From: Actinokineospora globicatena
GTDB taxonomy: Bacteria; Actinomycetota; Actinomycetes; Mycobacteriales; Pseudonocardiaceae
Reading direction: 5' to 3'
Assembly (NCBI RefSeq): GCF_024171945.1
Contig: NZ_JAMTCR010000004.1
Location: 558,001 to 622,000, forward strand
DNA length: 64,000 nt
The translations under genes and the position numbers were made by a program. The stretch's first letter is position 1. Each line of letters begins with the position of its first letter. Below are positions 9,230 to 19,121 of the stretch, piece by piece. The notes under the pieces were generated by a model that searched no databases, had not been told where the DNA came from, and worked only from the letters and a program-made list of their open reading frames with translations.

Positions 9230-9264
9230 GGTGCCCGCCAGACCCCCAGGGACTGGCGGGCACC
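9230..9264 (-). terminator. 12-bp perfect hairpin behind the chemoreceptor gene
   Basis: GGTGCCCGCCAG (9230-9241) and CTGGCGGGCACC (9253-9264) are exact reverse complements with an 11-base loop, five bases past the stop codon of the leftward chemoreceptor gene. There is no strong U run, as is common in actinobacterial terminators. Confidence 0.7.
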
Positions 9265-9268
9265 GGGT

Positions 9269-10882
9269 TCAGAGTTGGAACTTGACGACGGTGGCGTGCA
9301 TTTCGCCGCTCATCTGGGCTAGTTCGGTGGCGGCTTGTTGCCACTGGTGGACGCCCGCGGTGGTGGTGCTGGTGGCGGTTGCCACGCCGGTGATGTTGGT
9401 GCTGATGGCGCGGCTGCTGGAGGCGGCTTCGGCGAGGTTGCGGTTCATCTCGTTGGTGGTGGCGGTCTGCTCCTCGACGGCCGCGGCGATGACGATCTGG
9501 AAGTCGCTGATGCGGCCGACGGTGGCGACGATCTCGCCGATGGCGGAGATGGCGTTGGCGGTGTCGGACTGGATGGCCTCGACGCGGCTGATGATGTCCT
9601 CGGTGGCCTTGGCCGTCTCCTGGGCGAGGTCCTTGACCTCACCGGCGACGACGGCGAAGCCCTTGCCCGCGTCGCCTGCCCGCGCGGCCTCGATGGTCGC
9701 GTTGAGGGCGAGCAGGTTGGTCTGCTCGGCGATCGAGGTGATGGCCTTGACGACGTTGCCGATCTCCGAGGAGGACACGCCGAGCTTGGCGACGGTCTGG
9801 TTGGTCTGCTCGGCCACGGTCACCGCCTTGCTGGCGACGTCGGCGGCCTCGCTGGCGTTGTTGGCGATCTGGCGGATCGACTCGCCCATCTCGGTGCCGC
9901 CGGTGGCGACGATGTCGACGTTCTGCAGCACCTGCGCCGCGGCGTCGGTGACCGCGCCCGCCTGGTCGCTGGCGTCGTTGGCCGAGGTGGCGATCTCGGT
10001 GGAGACCCGGGACAGCTCCTCGGACGCGGCGGCCAGCGCGCTGGCGTGGGTGGACAGGCCGGTGACGGTGGTGCGCAGCGAGCCGATGGTGCTGTCCACC
10101 GCGGCGCCGACCTGGCCGATCTCGTCGGTGGTGCGCAGCCCGACCGTGCCGGTCAAGTCGCCGCTCTCCACCCTGCGCAGGGCGCGCACGACCGAGGCCA
10201 GCGGCCGGACCACCGAGCGGGTGGCCCACACGCTGAGGACGGCGGCGAGCAGCAGCGCGACGCCGAGGGTGGCGCCGAGGACCCAGGTGCTGGTGGCCTG
10301 CGAGCTGTCCGCCTCGGCCTTGAGCGCCTCCATCCGGGCGTCGATGGACTTGGTCAGCTCGGTGGTCACGTCGAGGATGTCGCCGTAGGCCGCGGAGGCC
10401 TCGCCGCCGTTGATGCTGTCCATCGCCTTGGCGCGGCTGGCCTGGTCGTCGGCCTTGAGCCAGTCCATGATCTTGGTGTCCCAGGCGAAGAAGTCGTCCC
10501 ACGCCGGGCGCAGCTTGGCGAACTGGGCCTTCTCCGCGTCGGTCATCGCGGTCACGTGCGTGGCGCTGATGTGGGCGTAGACGGACTCCTTGGCCTTGAG
10601 CTCGGCGGTCCGGTTGTACCCGTCGGGCCCGGTCGCGAACGCGATGCCGTACGCACCGGCGTCGGACACGACGAGCGCCTGCCAGCCGGTGACGTCCGCG
10701 GCGTCGTACTTGATGAGGTCCACGTCGTCCTGGACCAGCCGCAGCGTGTCGAGGCGGTTGCTGATGTCGTCCTGCTTGGACAACCCCCACCAGCCCGCGC
10801 ACGCGGCGAAGATGATGAACAGCACCAGCACCGCGAAGGACCCGCCCAGCCTCGTGCCTACCTTGGCCCTGCCGAGAACCAT
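9269..10882 (-). CDS. methyl-accepting chemotaxis protein
   Basis: A 537-residue transmembrane chemoreceptor: TM1 at about 14-36, a periplasm-equivalent 4-helix-bundle-like sensor region (about 37-190), TM2 at about 192-214, HAMP, then a long coiled-coil signalling domain with the conserved hairpin tip ([18 protein letters not shown] followed by [12 protein letters not shown]). The ATG at 10882 is chosen because the hydrophobic segment follows at the normal distance and GGAAGG lies upstream; the ORF extends further but without meaning. No che or flagellar genes are nearby, so the partner kinase is elsewhere or the protein serves another signalling path. Two strong hairpins follow the stop. 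Confidence 0.92.
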   Translation of the reverse strand: MVLGRAKVGTRLGGSFAVLVLFIIFAACAGWWGLSKQDDISNRLDTLRLVQDDVDLIKYDAADVTGWQALVVSDAGAYGIAFATGPDGYNRTAELKAKESVYAHISATHVTAMTDAEKAQFAKLRPAWDDFFAWDTKIMDWLKADDQASRAKAMDSINGGEASAAYGDILDVTTELTKSIDARMEALKAEADSSQATSTWVLGATLGVALLLAAVLSVWATRSVVRPLASVVRALRRVESGDLTGTVGLRTTDEIGQVGAAVDSTIGSLRTTVTGLSTHASALAAASEELSRVSTEIATSANDASDQAGAVTDAAAQVLQNVDIVATGGTEMGESIRQIANNASEAADVASKAVTVAEQTNQTVAKLGVSSSEIGNVVKAITSIAEQTNLLALNATIEAARAGDAGKGFAVVAGEVKDLAQETAKATEDIISRVEAIQSDTANAISAIGEIVATVGRISDFQIVIAAAVEEQTATTNEMNRNLAEAASSSRAISTNITGVATATSTTTAGVHQWQQAATELAQMSGEMHATVVKFQL

Positions 10883-11109
10883 CCCTGCCGCCTTCCGGTT
10901 GTCCACCGTGGACCGTGTTCCTTGTCGGAGCCCACATCGACCACGACCGCGCGCACCTGAGCAAGACACGAACGTGGTACTGCTCACGCCCTGTAACTCT
11001 CTCGGCGCACCGTCGTGCACCCGAAGTAGCAACCACCTCGCAACTGGACCGCCTAATCGGGGCCGGCCCATCAGCCGACAGTGGGGAAAAGACAGGAGGG
11101 TGAGTGACG

Positions 11110-11694
11110 ATGCAGGTCAAGAAGAACCGGACCGGGCTCAAGGCAGCGGCGGTGGTGGCTACTGGCCTGGTCGCCAGCGCCCTGGTCATCTGGTTCAGCA
11201 GCTACGCGGCCTTCACCGCGACCACGACCAACAGCGGCAACTCGTTCAACTCAGGCTCGGTGTCCATCACCGACGACGACTCGAACGGCGTGCTCTTCAA
11301 CGTGTCCGGCCTCAAGCCGGGTGATACCGGGTCCAAGTGCATCGAGGTGACCTTCACCGGCAACGTGGCCTCGACGGTCAAGCTCTACACGACCGCGGCC
11401 TCGTACACCGGCACGCTCGGTCCGTACCTCGACTTCGTGGTCCGGCAGGGCACCGGCGGCACCTACGCCGACTGCACCGGGTTCGTCGCCGACGGTGGTG
11501 GTCCGCTGCACAACGGCACGCTGGCCACGTTCGCCTCGGGCTACACGAACTTCGGCAACGGGATCGGCAGCTGGACGCCGTCGACCAACGGCACCAAGAA
11601 GACGTTCCAGTTCACCTACACGCTGCAGGACAACAACAGCGCGCAGAGCAAGAGCGCCGGTATCGGGTTCACCTGGGAAGCGCAGAGCTCCTGA
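11110..11694 (+). CDS. TasA/camelysin-like secreted protein (SipW-type substrate)
   Basis: A 194-residue protein with a basic N-terminus, a hydrophobic signal segment ([17 protein letters not shown]) and then [18 protein letters not shown], the pattern seen just after the cleavage region of SipW-processed proteins such as TasA. The mature part is Thr/Ser/Gly-rich beta structure with a GLKPGDT motif typical of that family. The ATG at 11110 is preferred because GGAGGG ends 9 bases upstream; a GTG at 11104 is also possible. It is followed 41 bases later by a gene encoding an ER-type signal peptidase domain, which supports a dedicated protease-substrate pair. Role inferred: extracellular fibre or matrix component. 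Confidence 0.75.
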   Translation: MQVKKNRTGLKAAAVVATGLVASALVIWFSSYAAFTATTTNSGNSFNSGSVSITDDDSNGVLFNVSGLKPGDTGSKCIEVTFTGNVASTVKLYTTAASYTGTLGPYLDFVVRQGTGGTYADCTGFVADGGGPLHNGTLATFASGYTNFGNGIGSWTPSTNGTKKTFQFTYTLQDNNSAQSKSAGIGFTWEAQSS

Positions 11695-11735
11695 TAGCCG
11701 ATTGACCCGCTCGGGGACGAGCGATGGAGGACACC

Positions 11736-14700
11736 GTGAACGCCAGGAACGCCAAGCGACTCGTGGGCTACGTGCCCGAGGTCGCGGCGTTCCTGGCGCA
11801 AGCGGTGTTGTCGACGTTGGTGTGGCTGCTCGCGTGGTGCGTGCTGCCCTACATCGTGTCGTGGCACTCCTACGTGGTGCTGTCGGGATCGATGGCGCCC
11901 GCCATCCACACCGGTGACGTCGTCATCGTCGGGTCGCTGCTGACCGACCACCCCGCTCCGGGCGCGGTCATCGCCTTCGAGGACCCCGGGCACGACGGCC
12001 GGACCCTCATGCACCGCGTCCTCAAGGTCAACGAGGACCAGACCCTGGTCACCAAGGGGGACGCCAACCCCGACTCCGACAGCACCCCGGTCACCGAGGA
12101 CGACGTTCTCGGGCAGGGCAGGCTGCGTGTGCCGTGGGTAGGCCTACCGGCTTACTGGGCGCAGACGCAGAACTGGCCCGCGCTCGGTGCGGCCGCCATA
12201 GGGCTTGTCGGTCTCGTAGTGCTCGCTTGGCGACGCCCCGGTGACCTCGATCCGCCACCGACAGAGCCACCTCGCTCCGGTAAGCACCGGCGCACGTCCG
12301 ACGTCAGCTTCACCCGGCGGCGGACGGATCGGCGTGTCTCGGCCGCGGCGACCCTGGGGGTCGTGCTGATGGTAGTGCTCGACAGCGGTGGCTTCGCGAA
12401 GTTCACCGCCACGGGCGCGAACTCGGGCAACGCTATCGGCACCGCCGCCACATTCCCCACGTACTCCGCGTCGGTCATCGGTGACGGCCCGACCTTCTAC
12501 CACCGGCAGGACGAGGCCGCGTCGTCGTCGGCGACCAGCACCGCAGCCGACTCGTCGGGCAACAGCCGACCCGGTCAGTACAACGCGGCCACCAACGGCC
12601 CTTACACCTACTGGCGTTTCGACGACGCTAGCGGCACAGCGGCATCGGACAGCTCCGGTGGCGCTAACCAGGGCACACTCACGAACGGTCCTACCTGGTC
12701 CACTGGGCTGACCGGGTCCGCGATCACCTTCGACGGTATCAACGACCGCGTCGTCGGTTCCGGTCCTTCGACTGTTAGCGACACCAGCTTCAGCGTGTCG
12801 TTGTGGCTACGCACCAGTTCCGCCTCCGCGAACGCGGTTGCGATCACCCAGCCCGGTAACAACCACAACGCCTGGTATGTCTACACCTGGGGTAGCCGGT
12901 TCCGCTTCGGCATGCCGAGGTCGGACAACTCCAGCGCGACCGAGGACTACCTGAACTCCACGAGCGTGGTCGCGGCCAACACCTGGACGCACATCGTCGG
13001 CGTCTACGACGACCCGAACAACGTCATCCGCATCTATGTCAACGGCACCCTAGAGGCGACTGGCTCCCGCGCGGACGCTTACGAGTGGCGCGGTACGGGC
13101 GCGTTGACGGCTGGCGGCGTGCAGATCAACGGGACCTGGCAGTACCCGTGGGCTGGCTCGATCGACGACGCGCGGGTGTACTCGCGCGTTCTTGGCGCTA
13201 GCGAGATCTCCGGGATCATCGGCGCCGCGACCGCCCCCAACGCCTCTTACGCCTTCGAGCAGTCAGGGTCCGTGCTGACCGACTCCGGCCCTTACGGCTA
13301 CAACGGCACCATCACCGGCCCGGTATGGAACACCCTGGGCAGGCTCGGCCGCTCGCTCACCTTCGACGGGATCGACGACTACGTCTCCGCGTCGTACTTC
13401 AGCCTGCGCACCGACAGCAGCTTCACGGCGGCCGCGTGGATGTACATCAGTAGCTCGGGTGGAGTGGACAGGACAATTCTGTCCAAAGACAGCCAGGTCA
13501 ACAGTGCGTTCTACCTGAGCTACATAGCCTCTACGGGCAAGTTCGCGTTCACCATGCCCGCCTCTGACACCAACGGGGCATCTACGGTCCGTGCCTCTAG
13601 CGTCAACCCGGCCATCGCCAACACGTGGATGTGGATCGTCGGGGTGTGGGACGCGGCCGCGAGCCAGATGCGGCTATACGTCAACGGCACGCTAGAGGCG
13701 ACTGTGAGTCGGTCGGGTGGGTGGAACGGCAACGGTTCCATCTCCATCGGTCGTGGGCAACGCAACGGCTCTTACGTCGAGTACTGGCCCGGGCGTATCG
13801 ACGAGGTCGCCCTCTACAACCGTGTCCTCAGCACTGCGGACGTCGAAGACCTCTACACGCGGCCGACGCTGGACTGGCAGTTCAACGACAACATCGCGAG
13901 CACCGCGTCCGACTCTTCGGGCAACGGCAACTACGGCACGATGAACGCCGTTCAGTGGACCGACTCGGGTTATGAAGGCACAGCCGGTATCTACAACGGC
14001 TCCAGCAGTTGGACCGTCAGCCAGACGGCAGCCCTACGCACCGACGCCAGCTTCACCGTGTCCGCGTGGGTGTACCTGACGACCCCGTCGCAAGACCGCG
14101 CTGTGGTGTCGCAACAAGGCACCGTGGGCAGCGCGTTCATGCTGGGAGCCGACATCTCCTCGGTGAAGTGGGCCTTCCGCATGCCGAGAACCGACTCAAG
14201 TTCGCCGACCTACGACACCGTGTACAGCCTCGCTGACGCTACCCAGAACCGTTGGTACCACCTGGTTGGCGTCTTCTACGCGGGCTCTGAGTTGATGCGC
14301 CTCTATGTGGACGGCGTCCTCCAGGGCAGTGCCACGCACTCCGTGATGTGGAACGCGACCAACCCGCTGCAGGTGGGACGCGCGCTGCGCAGCGGTAGCC
14401 AGATGGACTACTTCAACGGCGTCATCGACAAGGTCCGCACGATCCAGGCAAGCCTGTCGACCGCGCAGGTCCAGAACCTCTACAACGCGGGTGCCCCCGC
14501 CCCGGACCCGCTACCGGTCGCGGGCGCGCTCTCGCCCATGAACGCCGCCCAGCCGGGCGCGCTGCAAGGCGCGCAACAAGGGCAGAGCTCCAGCACGGCC
14601 ACCGCGTTCAACGGCACGACGAACGCGACCAACCTGACCTCGTTCACGAACCCGACCACCTTCACCATCGAGTCCTGGTTCAAGGTCAGCGGTACCGCCG

Positions 14701-15113
14701 GTGGTCTCATCGCGGGCTTCTTCGACACGGTCAGTGTGAGCAGCACCGCCCGGGACAGAGTGGTCTACCTCGACAGCACCGGGCGGGTGACCTTCGGTGT
14801 CAACCCGGCCGGCGGCATCAAGTCGATCAACTCGCTGTCGTCGTACAACGACGGCACCTGGCACCACGTCGCGGCGAGCCTCGGTGCCGCCGGGATGAAG
14901 CTCTACGTCGACGGGGTGCTGGTCGCGCAGGACGCGGCGACCACGACGGCGCAGAACTACTCCGGCTACTGGCGGTGGGGCGGCGGCATCCTCACCGGCT
15001 TCCCCAACCGGCCTGCCAGCGACTACATCATCGGCTCGCTCGACGAGTACGCCGTGTTCGGGTCGCAGCTCAGCGACGCCCAGATCCGCAGGCACTTCCA
15101 CGCCAACCACTAG
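11736..15113 (+). CDS. ER-type (SipW-like) signal peptidase fused to four LamG domains
   Basis: About 1125 residues. Residues about 20-165 form an S26-family signal peptidase with a TM helix near 23-42, catalytic Ser52 in LSGSMAPAIHTGD, His93 in LMHRV (His replaces the bacterial Lys, as in SipW and eukaryotic enzymes) and TKGDAN, followed by TM2 (about 146-166). A second signal-like segment (about 205-222) leads into FTATGANSGN, the same motif as in the upstream TasA-like protein. Four LamG-type beta-sandwich domains follow (about 290-498, 503-708, 711-918 and 942-1125), each with FDG(I/N)-like, W-x-H and YVNG/YVDG motifs. The GTG at 11736 follows TGGAGG; an ATG at 11724 is possible. The LamG region uses more CTA/TAT codons than its flanks, hinting at separate origin. 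Confidence 0.85.
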   Translation: MNARNAKRLVGYVPEVAAFLAQAVLSTLVWLLAWCVLPYIVSWHSYVVLSGSMAPAIHTGDVVIVGSLLTDHPAPGAVIAFEDPGHDGRTLMHRVLKVNEDQTLVTKGDANPDSDSTPVTEDDVLGQGRLRVPWVGLPAYWAQTQNWPALGAAAIGLVGLVVLAWRRPGDLDPPPTEPPRSGKHRRTSDVSFTRRRTDRRVSAAATLGVVLMVVLDSGGFAKFTATGANSGNAIGTAATFPTYSASVIGDGPTFYHRQDEAASSSATSTAADSSGNSRPGQYNAATNGPYTYWRFDDASGTAASDSSGGANQGTLTNGPTWSTGLTGSAITFDGINDRVVGSGPSTVSDTSFSVSLWLRTSSASANAVAITQPGNNHNAWYVYTWGSRFRFGMPRSDNSSATEDYLNSTSVVAANTWTHIVGVYDDPNNVIRIYVNGTLEATGSRADAYEWRGTGALTAGGVQINGTWQYPWAGSIDDARVYSRVLGASEISGIIGAATAPNASYAFEQSGSVLTDSGPYGYNGTITGPVWNTLGRLGRSLTFDGIDDYVSASYFSLRTDSSFTAAAWMYISSSGGVDRTILSKDSQVNSAFYLSYIASTGKFAFTMPASDTNGASTVRASSVNPAIANTWMWIVGVWDAAASQMRLYVNGTLEATVSRSGGWNGNGSISIGRGQRNGSYVEYWPGRIDEVALYNRVLSTADVEDLYTRPTLDWQFNDNIASTASDSSGNGNYGTMNAVQWTDSGYEGTAGIYNGSSSWTVSQTAALRTDASFTVSAWVYLTTPSQDRAVVSQQGTVGSAFMLGADISSVKWAFRMPRTDSSSPTYDTVYSLADATQNRWYHLVGVFYAGSELMRLYVDGVLQGSATHSVMWNATNPLQVGRALRSGSQMDYFNGVIDKVRTIQASLSTAQVQNLYNAGAPAPDPLPVAGALSPMNAAQPGALQGAQQGQSSSTATAFNGTTNATNLTSFTNPTTFTIESWFKVSGTAGGLIAGFFDTVSVSSTARDRVVYLDSTGRVTFGVNPAGGIKSINSLSSYNDGTWHHVAASLGAAGMKLYVDGVLVAQDAATTTAQNYSGYWRWGGGILTGFPNRPASDYIIGSLDEYAVFGSQLSDAQIRRHFHANH

Positions 15114-15243
15114 CCCATCCGGTTGTCCCGACTGTGTCAGTCGGACACTTTTCGGCATCTCCGTCGAGATTGTCGGTGGTGCCCGGCAGAATGCGTGGCA
15201 CGGGGGGCAGAATGCCCGTGGGACGGGATTCGGGGGTTCGGGG

Positions 15244-17808
15244 ATGGGACGGCTGACGCCGCGACGCGGCCAGCTCGGGGTTGTGGTCCTCGCAGTGGTG
15301 GCGGCCGTGCTGGTCGCCGTGTTCGCCGGGCCGAACGTGCTGGCGGGCAGCCCGCGCGAGATCGCGGCGGCCGATCTAGGGGCGACCGCGCTCGCCGAGC
15401 TGGGCAAGCTCGACGACCTGCGGCTGCGCGGGACGCTCGACACCGACGGCGGCATCGCGCTCGGCGTCGACGTGGTGGCCCTGGCCACCGGGGAGACCAC
15501 CGCGACGGTCACCGACGGAGCAGGCGGGGTCGCCACCTTCGTCGCCATCAACGACCAGGTCGTGGTCAACGCCAACAACGCCTGGTGGCTCAACACGGTG
15601 CCGGTCTACGCCCACCAGATCGCGGGCAAGTGGGTCAAGGCCACCGACGACATGGGCTTCCCGATCGGGATGCTGTCAGCGCTGTCCGGCAAGCGATTGC
15701 GCGAACTGGTCACCGGCGACGACTGGATCGCTCAGCCGACCGTCTACGTCGACGGCACCTCGGCGGTAGCGCTATCACCGCGCGGATCGCCGTGGACGAT
15801 CTACTACGCGACCGAGGGCGGCCCCCGGCTGCTCGGCCTCAGCGGGCCACTCGCCGCGTCCGGCCAGAAGCTGCGCGGCAAGCAGGCGACCAACTTCCCG
15901 CACGCGTTGGTCAGCGCCAGCGGCGTGGACGATCCGTGCAAGGAACGCACGACCCGCGCGCTCACCGACGCCAAGCAGCAGGCCGCGACCGCCCCGGCAC
16001 CGCCGCCGCTGCCCGAGCCCGGCCACGGACCGGACATCTCGGTGACCGTGCTGCCCACCGGCACCTGCACGACGCCGTCCTGCCCCACCCCGGTCGAGAT
16101 CCGCAACGCGGGTGACGAGGCCGCCACCGGCATGGTCTCGGTGTCCTCCACCAGCGGCGGCGGGGGAGCGCAGCCGATCACCGTCGCCGCCGGTCAGACC
16201 GCGCAGCAGGTGTTCCAGGTGGTCAACCCGGCCTGGACGTGCACCCAGACCTGCACCCGGCCGTACACGGTCAGCGCGTTCGCGCAGGTCACCGCCATCG
16301 CCGGGGCCGACCTGGACACCGGCAAGCGGCTCTACGACCGCGGCCTGGACCCGAGCAGGCCCATCCCGCTGAAGCCGGAGATCGCCGGGCCGGATGTCAA
16401 CTCCGCCATCGACCGGCTCGCCACCCCGGGACCCGCCGTCGCCGGGTTCGCCAAGCAGGTCGACCCGCTGCTCGACGACGTCCTCGACCTGGTGCGCAAG
16501 GCGGGCGACGCGCGGCTGCTCAGCCTGCTCACGGTGCTGGCCAAGCACCCGGCGATCTCCGTCGCCGCCGACGCGCCCAGCCCGGCCATCGCCCTGGGCA
16601 GGGCGGCGGTCAAGGGCAAGGGCGCCGAGCGGCTCGCGGCCAGGCAGGCCCTGTCGCTGCTCGCCGGGTTGGCCCAGGAGGGCGGGCGCCCGCCGAACAC
16701 CCTGCGGGTGGACAAGGAGTTGATCGTCGACACGCACGCCAAGCGGGTCTACTCGATCGCCTCGGTCACCAACCCCGACAACCGCGACCAGCGGGTGTAC
16801 GACGCGGTGGACAAGGCGATCAAGGCGTTCGCCGGGGTCGACACCACCGGTCTCGCCAAGGTCCTGGTGATCGACTTCGGGGACGCGTTCCCCGCCTACG
16901 GCCAGGTGCAGCGCAAGGTGCTCGTCGACCAGTTCAGCCTGCACAACGCGGGCGGCAAGCGCCTGGTCGACCTGCTCCGCGACGCCACCGGTGAACCGGT
17001 CGTCACCGAGTTGATGGTCGCGAACAAGCTGACCCGCGACAGCGTGCCCGAGGGTCGATACATCTTCAGCGCCGATGACGTGCGGGCGCTCGTTCACCAA
17101 CGGCCCGCGGCGGCGCCGACGGTCAAGCCCAAGGGCAAGGACCTCGTCTACACGACCCCGAACCTGGAGCACATGCTCCAGGGCGACCCGTACGACCCAG
17201 CCGACCCCGGTAAGCAGAACAGGGGAGGGCACGCTGCCGGAGCGGGTGGGCCGGGTAAGACCGAGTTCCCCAAGGCGTGGACCGCTGACGACATCAAGGA
17301 CGCCATCGCGCAGGTCGTCGACCAGGGCAACACCATCGACGGTCAGGGCCAACCGACCACGAGCCCGCGTAGCGACCGCAACCACATGAACGCCCAGGTG
17401 TGGTCGTGGCGGTTCTTAGGCCGAGCGACGGTGAAGGGGATAACCGTCGAACTCGACCTCTATGTCTTCCAAGACGGGGTATTCCGCAACGGCTATCCCT
17501 CACTGCGTGCGGGCGGTCCGAATACGATCGTCGACCGGGACAAGGTCCACGTGGCCAAGTCGGCTCAGCTCAACGACCAGGCTGTCTTCAAGAACCCGGA
17601 CTCGCCTCCCGCCGCACCCCAGATCAACGGCGCCAAGACATTCCCGCCGCGCTACGACCGGGATAGCGATACCTGGAAGTACCCGGCGGTAGGACAAGAC
17701 GGAAGGCCAGCGGTGGACCAGACCGGTAAACCAGTCGTCTACGAGACCGACAACGCGGGCGCGCTGGTGCCCGGGGCGCCGGTCCCCGTGTCGGGGTGCT
17801 GGCCGTGA
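15244..17808 (+). CDS. secreted or anchored protein with C-terminal EndoU RNase toxin domain
   Basis: 854 residues. A hydrophobic anchor or signal lies at about 10-33, then a lipoprotein-like region resembling LppX/LprG (about 40-235), a CARDB-like Ig domain (about 258-355), a helical section (about 370-600), and a bacterial EndoU domain (about 635-755). EndoU features seen: LEHMLQGD (His643), GGH (His663), GKTEFPKAW, DDIKDAIAQVV, VKGITVELDL (candidate catalytic Lys731) and GYP (750-752). About 100 residues follow, with repeated G-Q-D/T-G-x-P-V. EndoU domains cut RNA and are common warheads of polymorphic toxins. A short gene overlaps the stop (GTGA) and is the natural immunity candidate. Delivery route unknown; no T7SS genes are visible. 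Confidence 0.82.
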   Translation: MGRLTPRRGQLGVVVLAVVAAVLVAVFAGPNVLAGSPREIAAADLGATALAELGKLDDLRLRGTLDTDGGIALGVDVVALATGETTATVTDGAGGVATFVAINDQVVVNANNAWWLNTVPVYAHQIAGKWVKATDDMGFPIGMLSALSGKRLRELVTGDDWIAQPTVYVDGTSAVALSPRGSPWTIYYATEGGPRLLGLSGPLAASGQKLRGKQATNFPHALVSASGVDDPCKERTTRALTDAKQQAATAPAPPPLPEPGHGPDISVTVLPTGTCTTPSCPTPVEIRNAGDEAATGMVSVSSTSGGGGAQPITVAAGQTAQQVFQVVNPAWTCTQTCTRPYTVSAFAQVTAIAGADLDTGKRLYDRGLDPSRPIPLKPEIAGPDVNSAIDRLATPGPAVAGFAKQVDPLLDDVLDLVRKAGDARLLSLLTVLAKHPAISVAADAPSPAIALGRAAVKGKGAERLAARQALSLLAGLAQEGGRPPNTLRVDKELIVDTHAKRVYSIASVTNPDNRDQRVYDAVDKAIKAFAGVDTTGLAKVLVIDFGDAFPAYGQVQRKVLVDQFSLHNAGGKRLVDLLRDATGEPVVTELMVANKLTRDSVPEGRYIFSADDVRALVHQRPAAAPTVKPKGKDLVYTTPNLEHMLQGDPYDPADPGKQNRGGHAAGAGGPGKTEFPKAWTADDIKDAIAQVVDQGNTIDGQGQPTTSPRSDRNHMNAQVWSWRFLGRATVKGITVELDLYVFQDGVFRNGYPSLRAGGPNTIVDRDKVHVAKSAQLNDQAVFKNPDSPPAAPQINGAKTFPPRYDRDSDTWKYPAVGQDGRPAVDQTGKPVVYETDNAGALVPGAPVPVSGCWP

Positions 17809-18335
17809 CCGTGCCCGCGTGGGTGACCGTGTTGCGCAGGCTCGCCGGGCGACTGCCGGACGACGACCTCGCAGCCCTCCGCTCGACCCTGGGCGCGGGC
17901 GAGGTCGACGACCTGGAGCGGTCGCTGCTGTTCGCCCTGGCCGACCACCGGGTCGGCATCGACGACACCGAGCGCGCGCTGCTCGCGGCGGAGGGCGTCC
18001 GGGTGGACAGCCCGGTGCTCGCTGACCTGCCCGCCCCGGTGGCCGCCGACACCCGGTTCCGGCCGGAGCCGTCGGCATCCACAGTGGACGAGAAGGTGCT
18101 GGCCGCCACCGCGACCCTGCCCACCGTGCGCCGGGTGCTGCGGGCCAGGCGGCTGGCCGGGGACAAGCTGGTCTACGTCGTGGAGCTCACGGGCGGTAGC
18201 GTGCCGACCGCGCAGGCGGCACTGCACTGGGGCCTCGACGGCGCCCTGCTGGAGGTCGTGCTCGAGGGCGAGGACCTGCCCCCCTACCAGGCCGCGGCCC
18301 GCTCGGCCGGTGTCGCGGTGGCAACTGTGATCTGA
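17805..18335 (+). CDS. probable immunity protein for the EndoU toxin
   Basis: A 176-residue, acidic, soluble protein with no signal peptide and no family I recognise. Its GTG start overlaps the toxin stop codon (GTGA at 17805-17808), so the two are translationally coupled. An upstream GTG at 17796 is the other possible start. The size, acidity, lack of secretion signal and position directly after a toxin domain are typical of immunity genes. The N-terminal half (LRRLAGRLPDDDLAALRSTL, then an Asp/Glu-rich helical stretch) and the C-terminal half (a beta-rich AALHWGLDGALLEVVLEGE segment) may be two small domains. Immunity function is inferred from position only. Confidence 0.6.
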   Translation: MTVPAWVTVLRRLAGRLPDDDLAALRSTLGAGEVDDLERSLLFALADHRVGIDDTERALLAAEGVRVDSPVLADLPAPVAADTRFRPEPSASTVDEKVLAATATLPTVRRVLRARRLAGDKLVYVVELTGGSVPTAQAALHWGLDGALLEVVLEGEDLPPYQAAARSAGVAVATVI

Positions 18336-18415
18336 ACCCGTTTCTGGCCCACGCCGCGCCGCCGTCCCTAGACTCGCGGGCGAATTGTCCCGACATAGGA
18401 GAAGAGGACCCGCTG

Positions 18416-19048
18416 GTGGCTCTCCAACTGGGTGATACCGCCCCGGACTTCCAGGCCGACACCACGGCCGGATCGATCGAGTTCCACGCGTGGAAGCAGG
18501 GCTCGTGGGCGGTGCTGTTCAGCCACCCCGCCGACTTCACCCCGGTGTGCACCACCGAGCTCGGCCGCGTCGCCCAGCTCAGCGCCGAGTGGGCGGCCCG
18601 CGGCGCCAAGCCGATCGCGCTGTCGGTCGACTCGGTCGACGACCACGCCAAGTGGGTCCCGGACATCAACGAGGTCAACGGCACCACCGTCGACTACCCG
18701 ATCATCGCCGACCCGGACAAGACCGTGGCCCAGCTGTTCGGGATGATCCACCCCAACGAGGGCGACACCTCCTCGGTCCGCGTCGTCTACATCATCGACC
18801 CGGCCAACAAGGTCCGCCTCACCCTGACCTACCCCAAGAGCGTCGGCCGCAACTTCGACGAGATCCTGCGCGCCCTCGACGCCCTGCAGCTCACCGACCG
18901 CGCCGCCGTCTCCACCCCGGTGGACTGGCGCGCCGGTGACCGGGTCATCGTCCCGCCGACCGTGTCCACCGAGGACGCCCGCGCCAAGTTCGGCGAGGTC
19001 GACGAGGTCCGCCCGTACCTGCGCTTCGTCCAGGCCCCGCAGGCCTGA
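18416..19048 (+). CDS. 1-Cys peroxiredoxin (Prx6 type)
   Basis: A 210-residue cytoplasmic thiol peroxidase. Peroxidatic Cys45 sits in the motif PADFTPVCTTELG; the long C-terminal Prx6 extension is present (KSVGRNFDEILRALDALQLT and DWRAGDRVIVPP), and there is no obvious resolving Cys. The enzyme reduces hydroperoxides. The start is the GTG at 18416 behind AGGAGAAGAGG. It is monocistronic: an intrinsic terminator follows 18 bases after the stop. Confidence 0.93.
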   Translation: MALQLGDTAPDFQADTTAGSIEFHAWKQGSWAVLFSHPADFTPVCTTELGRVAQLSAEWAARGAKPIALSVDSVDDHAKWVPDINEVNGTTVDYPIIADPDKTVAQLFGMIHPNEGDTSSVRVVYIIDPANKVRLTLTYPKSVGRNFDEILRALDALQLTDRAAVSTPVDWRAGDRVIVPPTVSTEDARAKFGEVDEVRPYLRFVQAPQA

Positions 19049-19066
19049 GCACCACCCCTCGCTGGA

Positions 19067-19104
19067 GGCGGTGGCGGGATTTCCCGCCGCCGCCTTTCGC
19101 TTTT
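19067..19104 (+). terminator. intrinsic terminator after the peroxiredoxin gene
   Basis: GGCGGTGGCGGG (19067-19078) pairs with CCCGCCGCCGCC (19083-19094) with one wobble and a 4-base loop, followed by TTTCGCTTTT (19095-19104). This is the most canonical rho-independent terminator in the window. It also lies just past the stop of the convergent MarR gene. Confidence 0.85.
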
Positions 19105-19121
19105 CCCGGGGTCTCGCGCCG

